Program-made: the position numbers and the translations under genes
Shown here: piece by piece, positions 50,830-61,427 of the stretch
Layout: each line of letters begins with the position of its first letter
Position numbering within the stretch: position 1 is the first letter of the stretch
Origin: Mantamonas sphyraenae
Taxonomy: Eukaryota > CRuMs > Mantamonadidae
Assembly (NCBI GenBank): GCA_026936335.1
Contig: JAPMXV010000007.1
Coordinates: forward strand, 186,001-250,000
Direction: 5' to 3'
DNA length: 64,000 bases
The notes under the pieces: model-generated
Database searches by the model: none
Told to the model about the DNA's origin: nothing
What the model saw: the letters and a program-made list of their open reading frames with translations, nothing else

Positions 50830-51024
50830 ATGAAAATCCCCTTTCTGAAGTTTGTTCATTCCACCTTTGGCATGGCGCCTGCATTTGTGTGTCATGGGGC
50901 TGTGCTCGTTGTATTTGGCCCGTATGGCCTGCAGATGGAGGACCGAACGCCAAACAAGCTGCGCCACAGGGGGCAAGAAAACGCGCACAATGAGCGAACA
51001 CCACGCAAAGCATTCAAAGCATAA
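50830..51024 (+). CDS. Possible small membrane protein overlapping the Fanzor start (64 residues)
   Basis: An ATG at 50830 opens a frame starting MKIPFLKFVHSTFGMAP, with one hydrophobic segment (FVCHGAVLVVFGPYG) and a basic tail. The size and layout would suit a small mitochondrial membrane subunit, but I recognise no family. It overlaps the preferred Fanzor ATG (50990) by 35 bp in another frame. It may be chance. Confidence 0.25.
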   Translation: MKIPFLKFVHSTFGMAPAFVCHGAVLVVFGPYGLQMEDRTPNKLRHRGQENAHNERTPRKAFKA

Positions 51025-54000
51025 TGACAAACGGAAACGTAGCCACAGCAACATCGCCCTTGACAACGACGGTGAGGACGGCCTTTCGGTTTCCGAGCGG
51101 TCCGGAATGAAGCGTTCGCGCCGCCACGTCTGTGCTTCTGTTCATTGTGACAATGGCGTGGGACTGCAAGAACGATTCTGTGATGTGTGTGTGCTTGGTG
51201 GTAGCGCCCGGGAGACTGTGGTGGACGTGCAAGGGCCACGCCGAAGTTTGAAGGTGGAGGGAGGTGTAGGAAGCGTCAGGATGTTTGCAGCCGCTCAGGC
51301 GGCTATGGACACGGAATTGGTTTACGGCGACTATGAGGAGTACCGCGAGGATGAGGAGTACAGCGATGATGAGGAGGATAGTGAGGATGAGGAGTACAGC
51401 CCGGTCGCAAGACGTCCAAGGAAAGCGCAGGAGGGCAAAAAACGGAAACCGACTCAATCGGACCAAGTGGTGTCGGTCCAATTGGCCCACGGGCGACAAG
51501 GAGGCAATGGCAAGGCGAGGCGACAGCAAGATATCTTGGCAACCTACGGTATCGAATTTGAGCAAGGCATGACTCAGCTGGAAGGCGACGTGAAAGTGCT
51601 GGTTGACGTTAGCTCCGTGGTCCACACGGTCGTGGAGGAGGCGGCCCGCGTGTCAGACGTACCCGAAGACAAGGTGCGTGAACTGGTTACACGATGTGTC
51701 GAGGCTGAGAAAGCGGCCACAGAACTGCGGGTGGACCTTCGGAATGCGAATGTCAGGTACGTGCTCGTCTGCGATCTGAAGCCCGAGTTTCTCGATGAGC
51801 AGGCCCAGTCAGTGAGCTTCGGCACGCACCTGCGGCGCATGGAGAACACGCTGGCGCATGTGGCGACCATGAGCAAGACGTTGCGCAAGTTGAAACGGGA
51901 GAAGGCCGACTTGAAGACACTAGCACAGGGGCATACGTTGAGTTTGACTGGACAGGCGCAGGTTGCTGTCTATCATGCTGTAAAACACCTGTGTTCCCAG
52001 CACGATGTGTACGAGTGTGGCAACGACAAGGTGAATGAGAACCCCGGTGCATGTCTGGCTGACGACGTCAAGAATGAGCTGGTGCGTTTGTACAACCAAC
52101 TTCAACACGTCACCTTTGTGATCACCCTGCATGATAGTGATTGGGCATACAACGTCGCCGAGCACCCAGTTGTTCTCCTGCACCCTCGCCTTGGCTTCGC
52201 CATCGTCGAGCCGCACGTCGGCCGGTTGGTTTCACTCGTGGCGGCGTTGCTGCTGTCGAGCGACATTGAGGCAGCCGTGCGAGCTCCGCGCAGGAACATG
52301 CTGCGGCTGGATGCCGGGAGCCTGAATGAGTTGCTGGCGGGCGGCGGGAGCTTGCTGACGTACATCTACCAACCGATCCTGAGGGACGACAAATCCGTGG
52401 CACATCTACTGCAAGGCACACGGGGCACACAACCTGCTTCCAAGCACCTGGACCTGGTGCAGGAGCACGCCCAGAAGTATCTTGCTGCCGTGAAGTTCCA
52501 CCTGTGTCAAATGGGCTTCGACGACCGCACGATCAACACCCTCACGTCATTGCACGCATGGGACGCCGTGTTCGATACGGGTGGAACGAAAGCTGAGCTG
52601 GATTGGAGTGGCCTGCCTGGTCCTCATGTGCTGGGTCAAGTCAATCTGGGTGGTGGCGGACACATTGGCTCCCTGTTTGCGGCGTACGCCAATGATTATG
52701 CCGTGACAGACCATGACACATTGCGAAAGGCACGTCTGCTCCCACCAGGAGAGGTGGTGGAGCAGGCGCGCCAGCTGGAAGGCGAACAGACCCTGCGTGG
52801 CGCGCTGGACGGCCTGAAGGAACAGATTCGGACGCGTTGGGAGGCGATGAAGCGACACGATGCATCACATGTGCCGTTGGAGAACATCGGATCCCGACAC
52901 GCGTCCCCGGTGACGGTTGACGCGGCGGCAGAGGGTGTCGAGGGCCTTGTGGCAGCGGCGCGGGGCACAGACGAGATCGAGTACACCAACCCTGCTTCCA
53001 TGTACAACAACATGATCTCGGTCAAGAAGTGGGAAGCCCTGTGCAAGAAGCATGCCGACAATGGGAAGCGCGAGCGGCTCAGCAAGATGCGTGGCGTGCT
53101 GGAGGCAACCGTGCGCGACAAGCTCAACACGAAGATGACCAAGGCGATGAAGAAGGCGGGTGTTGATGCCTCCATGGACGTGTTCGTGGGCGACAATCAA
53201 CAGCTGGCCGCCATCCTTGGTCCAACGCCACCCAGCTCTGACGAGGCGGTCTTTTGGGACACAATGGCCAGCAATGCCATCGACTACGTGTACCAAAAGC
53301 AAGACGACGATGACGATGGCCACGGTGCCTCGCGACTGGACGCAGTGATCAACACAATTCTGCCGGACCCCTCGGACGACGAGTGGGAAGTATTCATGGG
53401 CTTCTCGACACCGAAGCTGGACTCGGACCATACTGAGCGTCTGGCATCGTCTTCGTGTGTGGTGGAGCTCGGCAGCCTCGAGAAACTGCGAAATGCTGCG
53501 CTCATCAACGCACGATCCGTGGAAGAGTTGGATGCGATGGCGCACGCCTTTGGGCTAATCGTTGCCATCCAGTGTGATTTGCTCGAGTGTGGTCTGCTGG
53601 AACCAAGCAAAGACCTCGAGAACGTGCTGTCGGCTTGCCTGCAGCTCAAGGTAGGCCGAATCTACCTGAAGCCGCCGTCTGAGGTGGAGATCACATGCGA
53701 GGCAACCCCGAAGCTCCCCAAGTTCCCCAAGTACATCTCTGTGACAGCTGACCTCGTGTTGAGCAGACAACCGAGCGGTGGAGTCGTTGCGGAGTATCTG
53801 GATGAGCTGGCACCCGAGAAAGCGAGGTGCGGCATCGACCTGCGTTGTCTCCCCAGTGGAGCCTTCACAGCCCTTTGCCAGCGGGGAGCTGCACTCGTGC
53901 TGACCAACTGGAAGGTCATGCTGATCAACCAGGCCGTTGACAACTTGGTCGACCTGGTGGTGGCAAGCAACGGCGACGTCGAGCGCCGTGATGTCCTGGC

Positions 54001-56461
54001 AGTTGTCAAACGCCTGCACAAAGGAGTGGATGACGAAGAGGACACTGATGCTCAAGACACACCAACAAGCAAGGCATGCGAGCACGCGGTCGTGACTGTG
54101 CTGCGCGAAGTGGTGGGGCTTTCTGTGGACAAGTACAAGGCGCTGATGTGCAACGATCCGAGCGACTCCGGCGCCGACTCTCATGTTTGCGCGTACGAGC
54201 TGGCCAGAGAATGCCAGTCCACACGCAAGCTGTACCCGGTCAAACAGTCTCTTCATCACCAGCTCGCGGTCGAACGGGAAAAGCTGTTTGGACGATGGGC
54301 CCTTTCCGCACTCTGTGACGGGTTGCTGGATGTTTGCTGGGAAGACAAGGAGGACACAATGCTTGCGTGGTCCATTCTGTGCGGTGCGGTCACATCGAGT
54401 CCAGGTGCGTGCTCCTCAGAAGGCGAGTACTTTCCATCTCCGTGTCCCCATTGCGTGGCAGGAGGCCCGTGCGACTGTGCCGTGGGCAGCTGGCTGAGGG
54501 GGGCAAAGCTGGCTGGAAATGGCCAACATGTGCATGCCCTGAGGGCTTCGTTTGCGTGGCACATGGTCAAGATCGGGGAGGAGAACGGGAGCAGCCGCTT
54601 GTTCTCGCGCGACGCCATCAAGGCGATGCAAGTGTGTGCATCCAGGTGCGCCAACGGCACAGCACGTGTTGTCACGCACAATGAGGACCACAACATCATC
54701 CCAGGGGAGGACATGGGCACGTACACTGACCCGCTCCTGCTCGCGGCCTTTGACGTTTTCGCCGTGGTTGACCCTATGCACGCGCCCAGGATTTCAAAGA
54801 CACCCTTCATCAACGATGGGCATCTGTCCATCCGCCTCTTCTCTGCGGTACACGCTCTGCACGTTCGCCATTGGCAGGTGCCGGCAGGGCCTGGCCAACG
54901 CCGGTTGTACTACCTGGAACATCTCATCCTTCCCGATGAACGGCTCTCGCTGTTCCCTACTTTGCGTGCGTGTCTGAATCTGCTCCGCAATCCAACCGCT
55001 ACGTCTTTGTCAGACACGAAACCAGTCGATGACGCCCAGCTGCTGTGCTTCCTGAAGGGCAATGTGGGGTTCCTGGAGGATGCGCCACTTGCTGAGCGTG
55101 CACAATCGTCACCGTTTCTGTCTCACAGCAAACCCAGGTACAACTTTGCGATTCATGGCAAGGGTGCCCTGGAAGGAACGTCGACAAGGTGCCGCGACAA
55201 AGACGCACACACTGAGGATCAAGGCAACCAACGACGCCTCATCGAGCGTGTTGCTGCTGTGACTATCCGTCTGTGCCAGGTTGCCATGTACGTGGCCGCA
55301 CACCAGCACCGGGAGCGTGGGAAGGAGGTTGAGGACCCACACGAGGCCGACGGCGACGGAGCGGCGCAAACACAGACCGAGGCTGTGCATAAGCTGCTCC
55401 GCAAGTGGCTTCCACAATCGGCGGACAAGATCATTGCCCTGAAGCTGTGCCCAGAGTCCATGGAGCACAGCAGACGACCACACGGTGTTGTGAGCTCGTT
55501 CTCCAGGCTCATCCCATTGAGCTCGAAGGCAAATGCGCGCTTGCAGTTCCTTGCCATGGATCCAGGCATTTCGAATGCGCCTTCAGCTCTGTACATCCCA
55601 CGCACGGAGCTCGTTGAGAACCACAATGTGCTTCACTTTGCAGACGCCTGGCGTTTTTCACCACCGTCACTGGGTGCCATGGAGCGCAGGACAGGGATCA
55701 AGCGCGACAACGCTCTGCTCTCGGCGACAGTGCGTGAGAAGATGCAGGAACTGCGAAGCAAACGATCTGGGTTGTTTGTGGACGTGCACACCGCAGCCAG
55801 GGCTGGACGGGTGGTGAAGAGTCAGTGCAGCGGCAAGATCCTGGAGTCTGAACAAGGGTCATCCGCTCAGTTCAATGAGGGATGCAGCCAGAGGGGCGAC
55901 AGCAAGACGCATGATCGACGCGAACAGAAAAGACGGATCCGAAAGATGAGGGAGCAATGGCTGGCACAGGTGCGGGCGACAGAGAAGATGCAGTTGGAGT
56001 TGGAGGAGGGGCAAGTGCGAGGCATCACACTGATGGAGGAGGGGCAACTGCGACGCATCACACTGCTGTGCATCGGTGACGGATTCAAGGGCGGCCGTGG
56101 TGGAGTGAAGAAACTGGAGGAGCTGGCCAAGCACAACATGATTGTTGTGCGTGTGAACGAGTGCAATACGACGCTGAGATGTCCCACATGTGGCAGTGTG
56201 CACAAGAGCAAGCACGGAAGTGACCGCACTGCGCGTGTCAAGTACTGCGAGCGATGTGAGATGCACCGGAACAGGGATTTCGCGAGTGCGCAGGCGATCG
56301 CCAACAAGGTGTTTGCTGCCCTTCGCGGCCACACCATATGGTGCATGACCAAGGTTTGGCAACGGAGTCAGATCGGAAGGACGTTTCGAAGCAAGATTGG
56401 TCTGCCAGAGAACGTGGACGGCGAGGCACAGAACCTGGAGGCGAATTCGAGTGCAGGCTGA
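50990..56461 (+). CDS. Giant Fanzor/TnpB-type RuvC nuclease with an N-terminal FEN1/XPG-like domain
   Basis: A single exon of 1,823 residues from the ATG at 50990 (A at -3; upstream in-frame ATGs at 50894 and 50924 exist). The N-terminus is basic with NLS-like clusters, then an acidic stretch. At about residues 200 to 390, acidic motifs follow FEN1/XPG order: D206 (LVDVSS), D262 (VCDLKPEF, like VFDGKPP), DD358-359, then D382/D384 (HDSDWAY). The middle of about 1,100 residues is unrecognised and includes a Cys cluster near 1152. The C-terminus is TnpB-like: RuvC-I AMDPGIS (D1524), a strand with GDG (D1697), E1724 (VNECNTT), a zinc ribbon (CPTCG near 1731, CERC near 1753) and RuvC-III NRDFASAQ (D1763). 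Fanzors are eukaryotic RNA-guided nucleases related to TnpB. RNA guidance here is inferred. Known Fanzors are usually much shorter. Confidence 0.85.
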   Translation: MSEHHAKHSKHNDKRKRSHSNIALDNDGEDGLSVSERSGMKRSRRHVCASVHCDNGVGLQERFCDVCVLGGSARETVVDVQGPRRSLKVEGGVGSVRMFAAAQAAMDTELVYGDYEEYREDEEYSDDEEDSEDEEYSPVARRPRKAQEGKKRKPTQSDQVVSVQLAHGRQGGNGKARRQQDILATYGIEFEQGMTQLEGDVKVLVDVSSVVHTVVEEAARVSDVPEDKVRELVTRCVEAEKAATELRVDLRNANVRYVLVCDLKPEFLDEQAQSVSFGTHLRRMENTLAHVATMSKTLRKLKREKADLKTLAQGHTLSLTGQAQVAVYHAVKHLCSQHDVYECGNDKVNENPGACLADDVKNELVRLYNQLQHVTFVITLHDSDWAYNVAEHPVVLLHPRLGFAIVEPHVGRLVSLVAALLLSSDIEAAVRAPRRNMLRLDAGSLNELLAGGGSLLTYIYQPILRDDKSVAHLLQGTRGTQPASKHLDLVQEHAQKYLAAVKFHLCQMGFDDRTINTLTSLHAWDAVFDTGGTKAELDWSGLPGPHVLGQVNLGGGGHIGSLFAAYANDYAVTDHDTLRKARLLPPGEVVEQARQLEGEQTLRGALDGLKEQIRTRWEAMKRHDASHVPLENIGSRHASPVTVDAAAEGVEGLVAAARGTDEIEYTNPASMYNNMISVKKWEALCKKHADNGKRERLSKMRGVLEATVRDKLNTKMTKAMKKAGVDASMDVFVGDNQQLAAILGPTPPSSDEAVFWDTMASNAIDYVYQKQDDDDDGHGASRLDAVINTILPDPSDDEWEVFMGFSTPKLDSDHTERLASSSCVVELGSLEKLRNAALINARSVEELDAMAHAFGLIVAIQCDLLECGLLEPSKDLENVLSACLQLKVGRIYLKPPSEVEITCEATPKLPKFPKYISVTADLVLSRQPSGGVVAEYLDELAPEKARCGIDLRCLPSGAFTALCQRGAALVLTNWKVMLINQAVDNLVDLVVASNGDVERRDVLAVVKRLHKGVDDEEDTDAQDTPTSKACEHAVVTVLREVVGLSVDKYKALMCNDPSDSGADSHVCAYELARECQSTRKLYPVKQSLHHQLAVEREKLFGRWALSALCDGLLDVCWEDKEDTMLAWSILCGAVTSSPGACSSEGEYFPSPCPHCVAGGPCDCAVGSWLRGAKLAGNGQHVHALRASFAWHMVKIGEENGSSRLFSRDAIKAMQVCASRCANGTARVVTHNEDHNIIPGEDMGTYTDPLLLAAFDVFAVVDPMHAPRISKTPFINDGHLSIRLFSAVHALHVRHWQVPAGPGQRRLYYLEHLILPDERLSLFPTLRACLNLLRNPTATSLSDTKPVDDAQLLCFLKGNVGFLEDAPLAERAQSSPFLSHSKPRYNFAIHGKGALEGTSTRCRDKDAHTEDQGNQRRLIERVAAVTIRLCQVAMYVAAHQHRERGKEVEDPHEADGDGAAQTQTEAVHKLLRKWLPQSADKIIALKLCPESMEHSRRPHGVVSSFSRLIPLSSKANARLQFLAMDPGISNAPSALYIPRTELVENHNVLHFADAWRFSPPSLGAMERRTGIKRDNALLSATVREKMQELRSKRSGLFVDVHTAARAGRVVKSQCSGKILESEQGSSAQFNEGCSQRGDSKTHDRREQKRRIRKMREQWLAQVRATEKMQLELEEGQVRGITLMEEGQLRRITLLCIGDGFKGGRGGVKKLEELAKHNMIVVRVNECNTTLRCPTCGSVHKSKHGSDRTARVKYCERCEMHRNRDFASAQAIANKVFAALRGHTIWCMTKVWQRSQIGRTFRSKIGLPENVDGEAQNLEANSSAG
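56003..56068 (+). repeat. 33-bp tandem duplication inside the Fanzor-like gene
   Basis: Units 56003..56035 and 56036..56068 are near-identical, differing at a few bases. They encode two copies of an 11-residue unit (EEGQVRGITLM and EEGQLRRITLL). The second copy runs straight into the strand that carries the GDG motif. Confidence 0.9.
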
Positions 56462-56480
56462 GGACGGGGCACCAGAACCG

Positions 56481-56503
56481 TCAACCAACCAACCAACCAA
56501 CAC
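56481..56503 (+). repeat. AACC microsatellite after the Fanzor stop
   Basis: A run of about five CAAC/AACC units sits 20 bp past the stop codon. It is a simple repeat with no further role visible. Confidence 0.7.
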
Positions 56504-56632
56504 TGAGTGTATACCACTCCTCACAGGACGTAGGTTTTGTTTTCCCGAGCCCAATCGCGTTGCGCCAGCTCACACAAAAGTTTCAATTTGAACCGAACAG
56601 CCTGTACTGTAAAGGAATAGAAAAACACCCCA

Positions 56633-56875
56633 ATGTCCTCAGGCTACTCTGTTCCATGCGTCATTCTTCAGGATGGGGAAGAAGTGGAGCGCACGAATGT
56701 CCACCATGCTTCCAGGGTGTCAAACGCCCTGTCCACAGTGGCCATGGCACTTGGCGTCGAGCTCCTCACGCCCACCGACATGAACATCGCCTCACACCGC
56801 ATCCGAGACTACAAAGGCAATGCGCTCGAGGTGACTGACGAGAACGGGGTCTCGTACAGGCTTCAGATTGCCTGA
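56633..56875 (+). CDS. Small hypothetical protein (80 residues)
   Basis: The ATG at 56633 (CCCCA ATG) opens an 80-codon frame that ends 115 bp before the convergent DBR1 stop. The product is soluble-looking, with alternating short strands and helices (VPCVILQDGEEV, ALSTVAMALGVELL, ALEVTDENGVSYRLQIA). I do not recognise it. It could be an independent gene or the 3' remnant of something cut by the neighbouring insertion. Confidence 0.45.
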   Translation: MSSGYSVPCVILQDGEEVERTNVHHASRVSNALSTVAMALGVELLTPTDMNIASHRIRDYKGNALEVTDENGVSYRLQIA

Positions 56876-56990
56876 AAGGCGCGCGTGTGGGGGCATCGCC
56901 GCCGCTGCCGCAAATCAAGAGGGCCCCCCCTCCACACACGCCCCCAGTTTCTTTCTTGTAAATACCATATTGAACCTCTCCACTTTGCGT

Positions 56991-57840
56991 TCATTGCTCG
57001 TCCTCCTGCTCATCATCATCATCGTCGTCGTCGTCGTCGTCGTCAAGAGCGTCCAAATCAATCGCTTCCGGGTTGTCCACAGAGGCACCCGTCTGCTCAA
57101 ACTCGTCCCGCTTTCGTTTGGACGACTCTTCGTCTGCTTGACTGTTGCTTTGCTGCTGCTGCGGCCCGTTTGCGGCCGCCTCAAGCTCAGCGGTGCGTCG
57201 TTTGAGCTCAGCCTCCATGCGCTCCTGGATGGTTTGCTGCGAGGGCATGTCCAGGGTCATCCCCTGTTGTGGCTGAAAGTGTTGTTGTGATTGACTGTAC
57301 ATCCGTTGCTGCTGCTGTTGTTGCTGGGCCATCTGCTGCATCCATTGCCGTTGCTGCTGGCACAGTTCCTCAAACGGGTTGTCCAGCTCCAGCTTGGCCA
57401 GCAGGGCACTGGTCTGACCATTGACCTCTGCAGCCGCCGTGGGCACTTCGTATGGACGTGTGTTTGCGTCGTACACGGGTGCGCTGGCGTCAAAGTCCTG
57501 CGGGATGGTGTAGTCCCCTTCAAACTGCGCCTCCACCCAATCCAGCTCCTCCTGTGTCACCTGCCACGACTCTCGCCCACACGAGGCTGCGTCTGGCAGC
57601 TGCGTGCGCGTGTGTTTCAGGTTCAGATGCTCGTGCGTTGCCTTGACAATGGCCAGCCACTCTTGGTCAAAGCACAGCACAGGGGCGTCTCCACCCTCCT
57701 CCCCCTCTTCCTCATCATCATCACCCATGTCCAACACCTGCAAGTAGTCACGTCCAGGAAGCACCTTGTCCAGCGCAAGGAAACGCGTGGTCTTTGCCGA
57801 CACCTTGTTTTCTCCTCCTCCTCCTCCTCCTCCTCCGCTG

Positions 57841-57876
<36 letters not shown>

Positions 57877-58368
57877 GTGTCTTCCGTCTCCATAGCTTCA
57901 TCATCCTTGGTGACAGATGCGGTGCTGGAAACCTCTTCATGGCGCACGACGGCAGCAAACTTGACGTGCAGATGCGCTGCAAACCAATAGGCTGGCTTGA
58001 GCTGAGTGAGCAGCTGCTGCGTCTCGGGACTGCCCAGGTCGTGACGGTGCACCTCGTCGGCCAAATGGCGCTTTCGGCGCAGCAATGCCTTCATGTCCCC
58101 GTGGTAGGCAATGTCGTTGGGCCAGTCATGGGTGACCATGGCGTCCAACTCACCCGTCACCTGCCGCAGACGCCACATGTCAAATGAGCGCACGTGGTAT
58201 GCACTGCGCATTGTCGACCGGTTGTACGGCGGCATTTCGTGGTGCCCCAGGTGGTAGTCGCGTGCGTCGTGGATGCCAGAAAGTCCGGCGATCCGCAACG
58301 AGCCAAACCGCACCACGCCCGCCATACCCATGTAGTAGATGTTGGGACACACCCAGCCTCCGTAATAC

Positions 58369-58427
<59 letters not shown>

Positions 58428-58802
58428 GTTGGAGGGTGGGCGGGGAAATGGGTGTGAGCGCCCAGTCAAATCACCAGCCTGGCCTTTCCCCTCTCTCGAC
58501 GCGCTCCCTTTTTGCACATACAAGCCCCACAGATAGTTGGATGCTTCGTGGTTGCCCCCCACAAAGATGGTTGGCACGGGTGCCATCTTTTCACCTGCGT
58601 AGTACTTGTAAAAGGTGTTCATGCTGCGATACTTGTCTGGGCAAGCCATGCACTGCAGATCCGACAGGTTGCGCACGCTCTGAAAGTCACCCGTGCAAAT
58701 CACCAGATCGATTTTCATCCCCTTTTCCTTCTGCAGGTATTCCACGCTGTCGTACAGCGTGTCCAATTCACCATGAGTGCACCCGACGACCGCAACCTTC
58801 AT
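56991..58802 (-). CDS. DBR1: RNA lariat debranching enzyme
   Basis: Exons 58802..58522 and 58368..56991 splice to 552 residues. The metallophosphoesterase core is clear: MKVAVVGCTHGELD, ICTGDFQSVRN, FVGGNHEASNYL, the YYGGWVCPNIYYMG segment across the splice, GLSGI, THDWP and AHLHVKFAA. The N-terminal GC-THGELD and CMACPDKYR are typical of DBR1. The enzyme cuts the 2'-5' bond of excised intron lariats. The 153-bp intron starts GTATGT, ends TAG, and contains a long TG/CA microsatellite. It is a multiple of three and stop-free. The C-terminal half is low-complexity: a Ser run, a Gly run, a Gln-rich part and an Asp tail. It sits 224 bp downstream of ODAD3 on the same strand. The real start is taken as MKVAVVG. 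Confidence 0.96.
58372..58426 (+). repeat. TG/CA dinucleotide microsatellite in the DBR1 intron
   Basis: About 27 uninterrupted TG units (55 bp). On the coding strand they lie directly before the 3' splice site and serve as an alternating CA tract in place of a polypyrimidine tract. Confidence 0.97.
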
Positions 58803-58870
58803 CACGCTCACGATTTCCCTGCACCCATCCACGCATCACCGTGCATCATGATCCATGTGCAGTTTCCATT

Positions 58871-58910
58871 CATCCAATCATCCAATCATCCAATCATCCA
58901 ATCATCCAAT
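58871..58910 (+). repeat. Five tandem copies of CATCCAAT
   Basis: Five perfect 8-bp units followed by CATCATCATC, in the 224-bp spacer between the ODAD3 stop and the DBR1 start, just upstream of DBR1. A minisatellite; a promoter role is possible but not shown. Confidence 0.95.
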
Positions 58911-59026
58911 CATCATCATCCCATGCTCGTCCACTTCCCTCATTCCCATTCCCTCACCCGTTTCCCCTTCCCCCCCGGGGTTTCCCCCACCCCTTCCACC
59001 GTTTCAGGTGTGTCCAGCACTGTTGC

Positions 59027-61113
<2,087 letters not shown>

Positions 61114-61427
61114 CCACACACCCAATGCCCATGTGTTTGGCAGCGTCCAACCCGTGCGGTTGTGGCATTGTCCCCCTTCTGTGTGAGTGTCCTTGGCAAC
61201 GTGCAACGGCCACTCTCTCCACCCCGCTTTCCTCCACGCAACACCCGCTCCTTCCTATCGCGACATGGTAGCCACACAACACACACACGTCTGCGAATGG
61301 GTGCAGATGACCAATAGGAAGCACTGCATCACACAAAAACATACATCGTTGGGGATTTTTTTGGTTGGGCGTGCCCGCGTCTCTCTCTCTCTCTCGCCTC
61401 GCCTTGGTCCACCACCCGGCTGCACGT
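61114..61427. other. 314-bp spacer between the TFIIA stop and the ODAD3 start
   Basis: Both flanking genes are on the minus strand. The spacer contains a CT-rich run near 61380 to 61395 and a T-run near 61355. No gene or RNA is recognised. It could hide a 5' non-coding exon of ODAD3. Confidence 0.5.

Larger units (their letters stand above)
50761..56632. mobile_element. Candidate Fanzor-bearing insertion, ends undefined
   Basis: The interval between the SMP gene and the small gene at 56633 is filled by one intronless Fanzor/TnpB-type gene. Such genes often travel in transposable elements. By eye I find no convincing terminal inverted repeats or target-site duplication in the two flanks. The only shared string is a trivial TACAGT. 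The element call rests on the gene family alone. Confidence 0.3.

Noticed and set aside
50852-50989. Starting the Fanzor-like gene at 50852
   Set aside because: That codon is TTG. The first stretch is Trp/Cys-rich and unlike the rest; the ATG at 50990 has the better context.
50761-56632. TACAGT shared by both flanks as a terminal repeat
   Set aside because: A six-base match is expected by chance and its surroundings do not align.
58871-58910. Tandem CATCCAAT copies as a CRISPR-like array
   Set aside because: The units are contiguous with no spacers, in a eukaryotic genome. It is a minisatellite.
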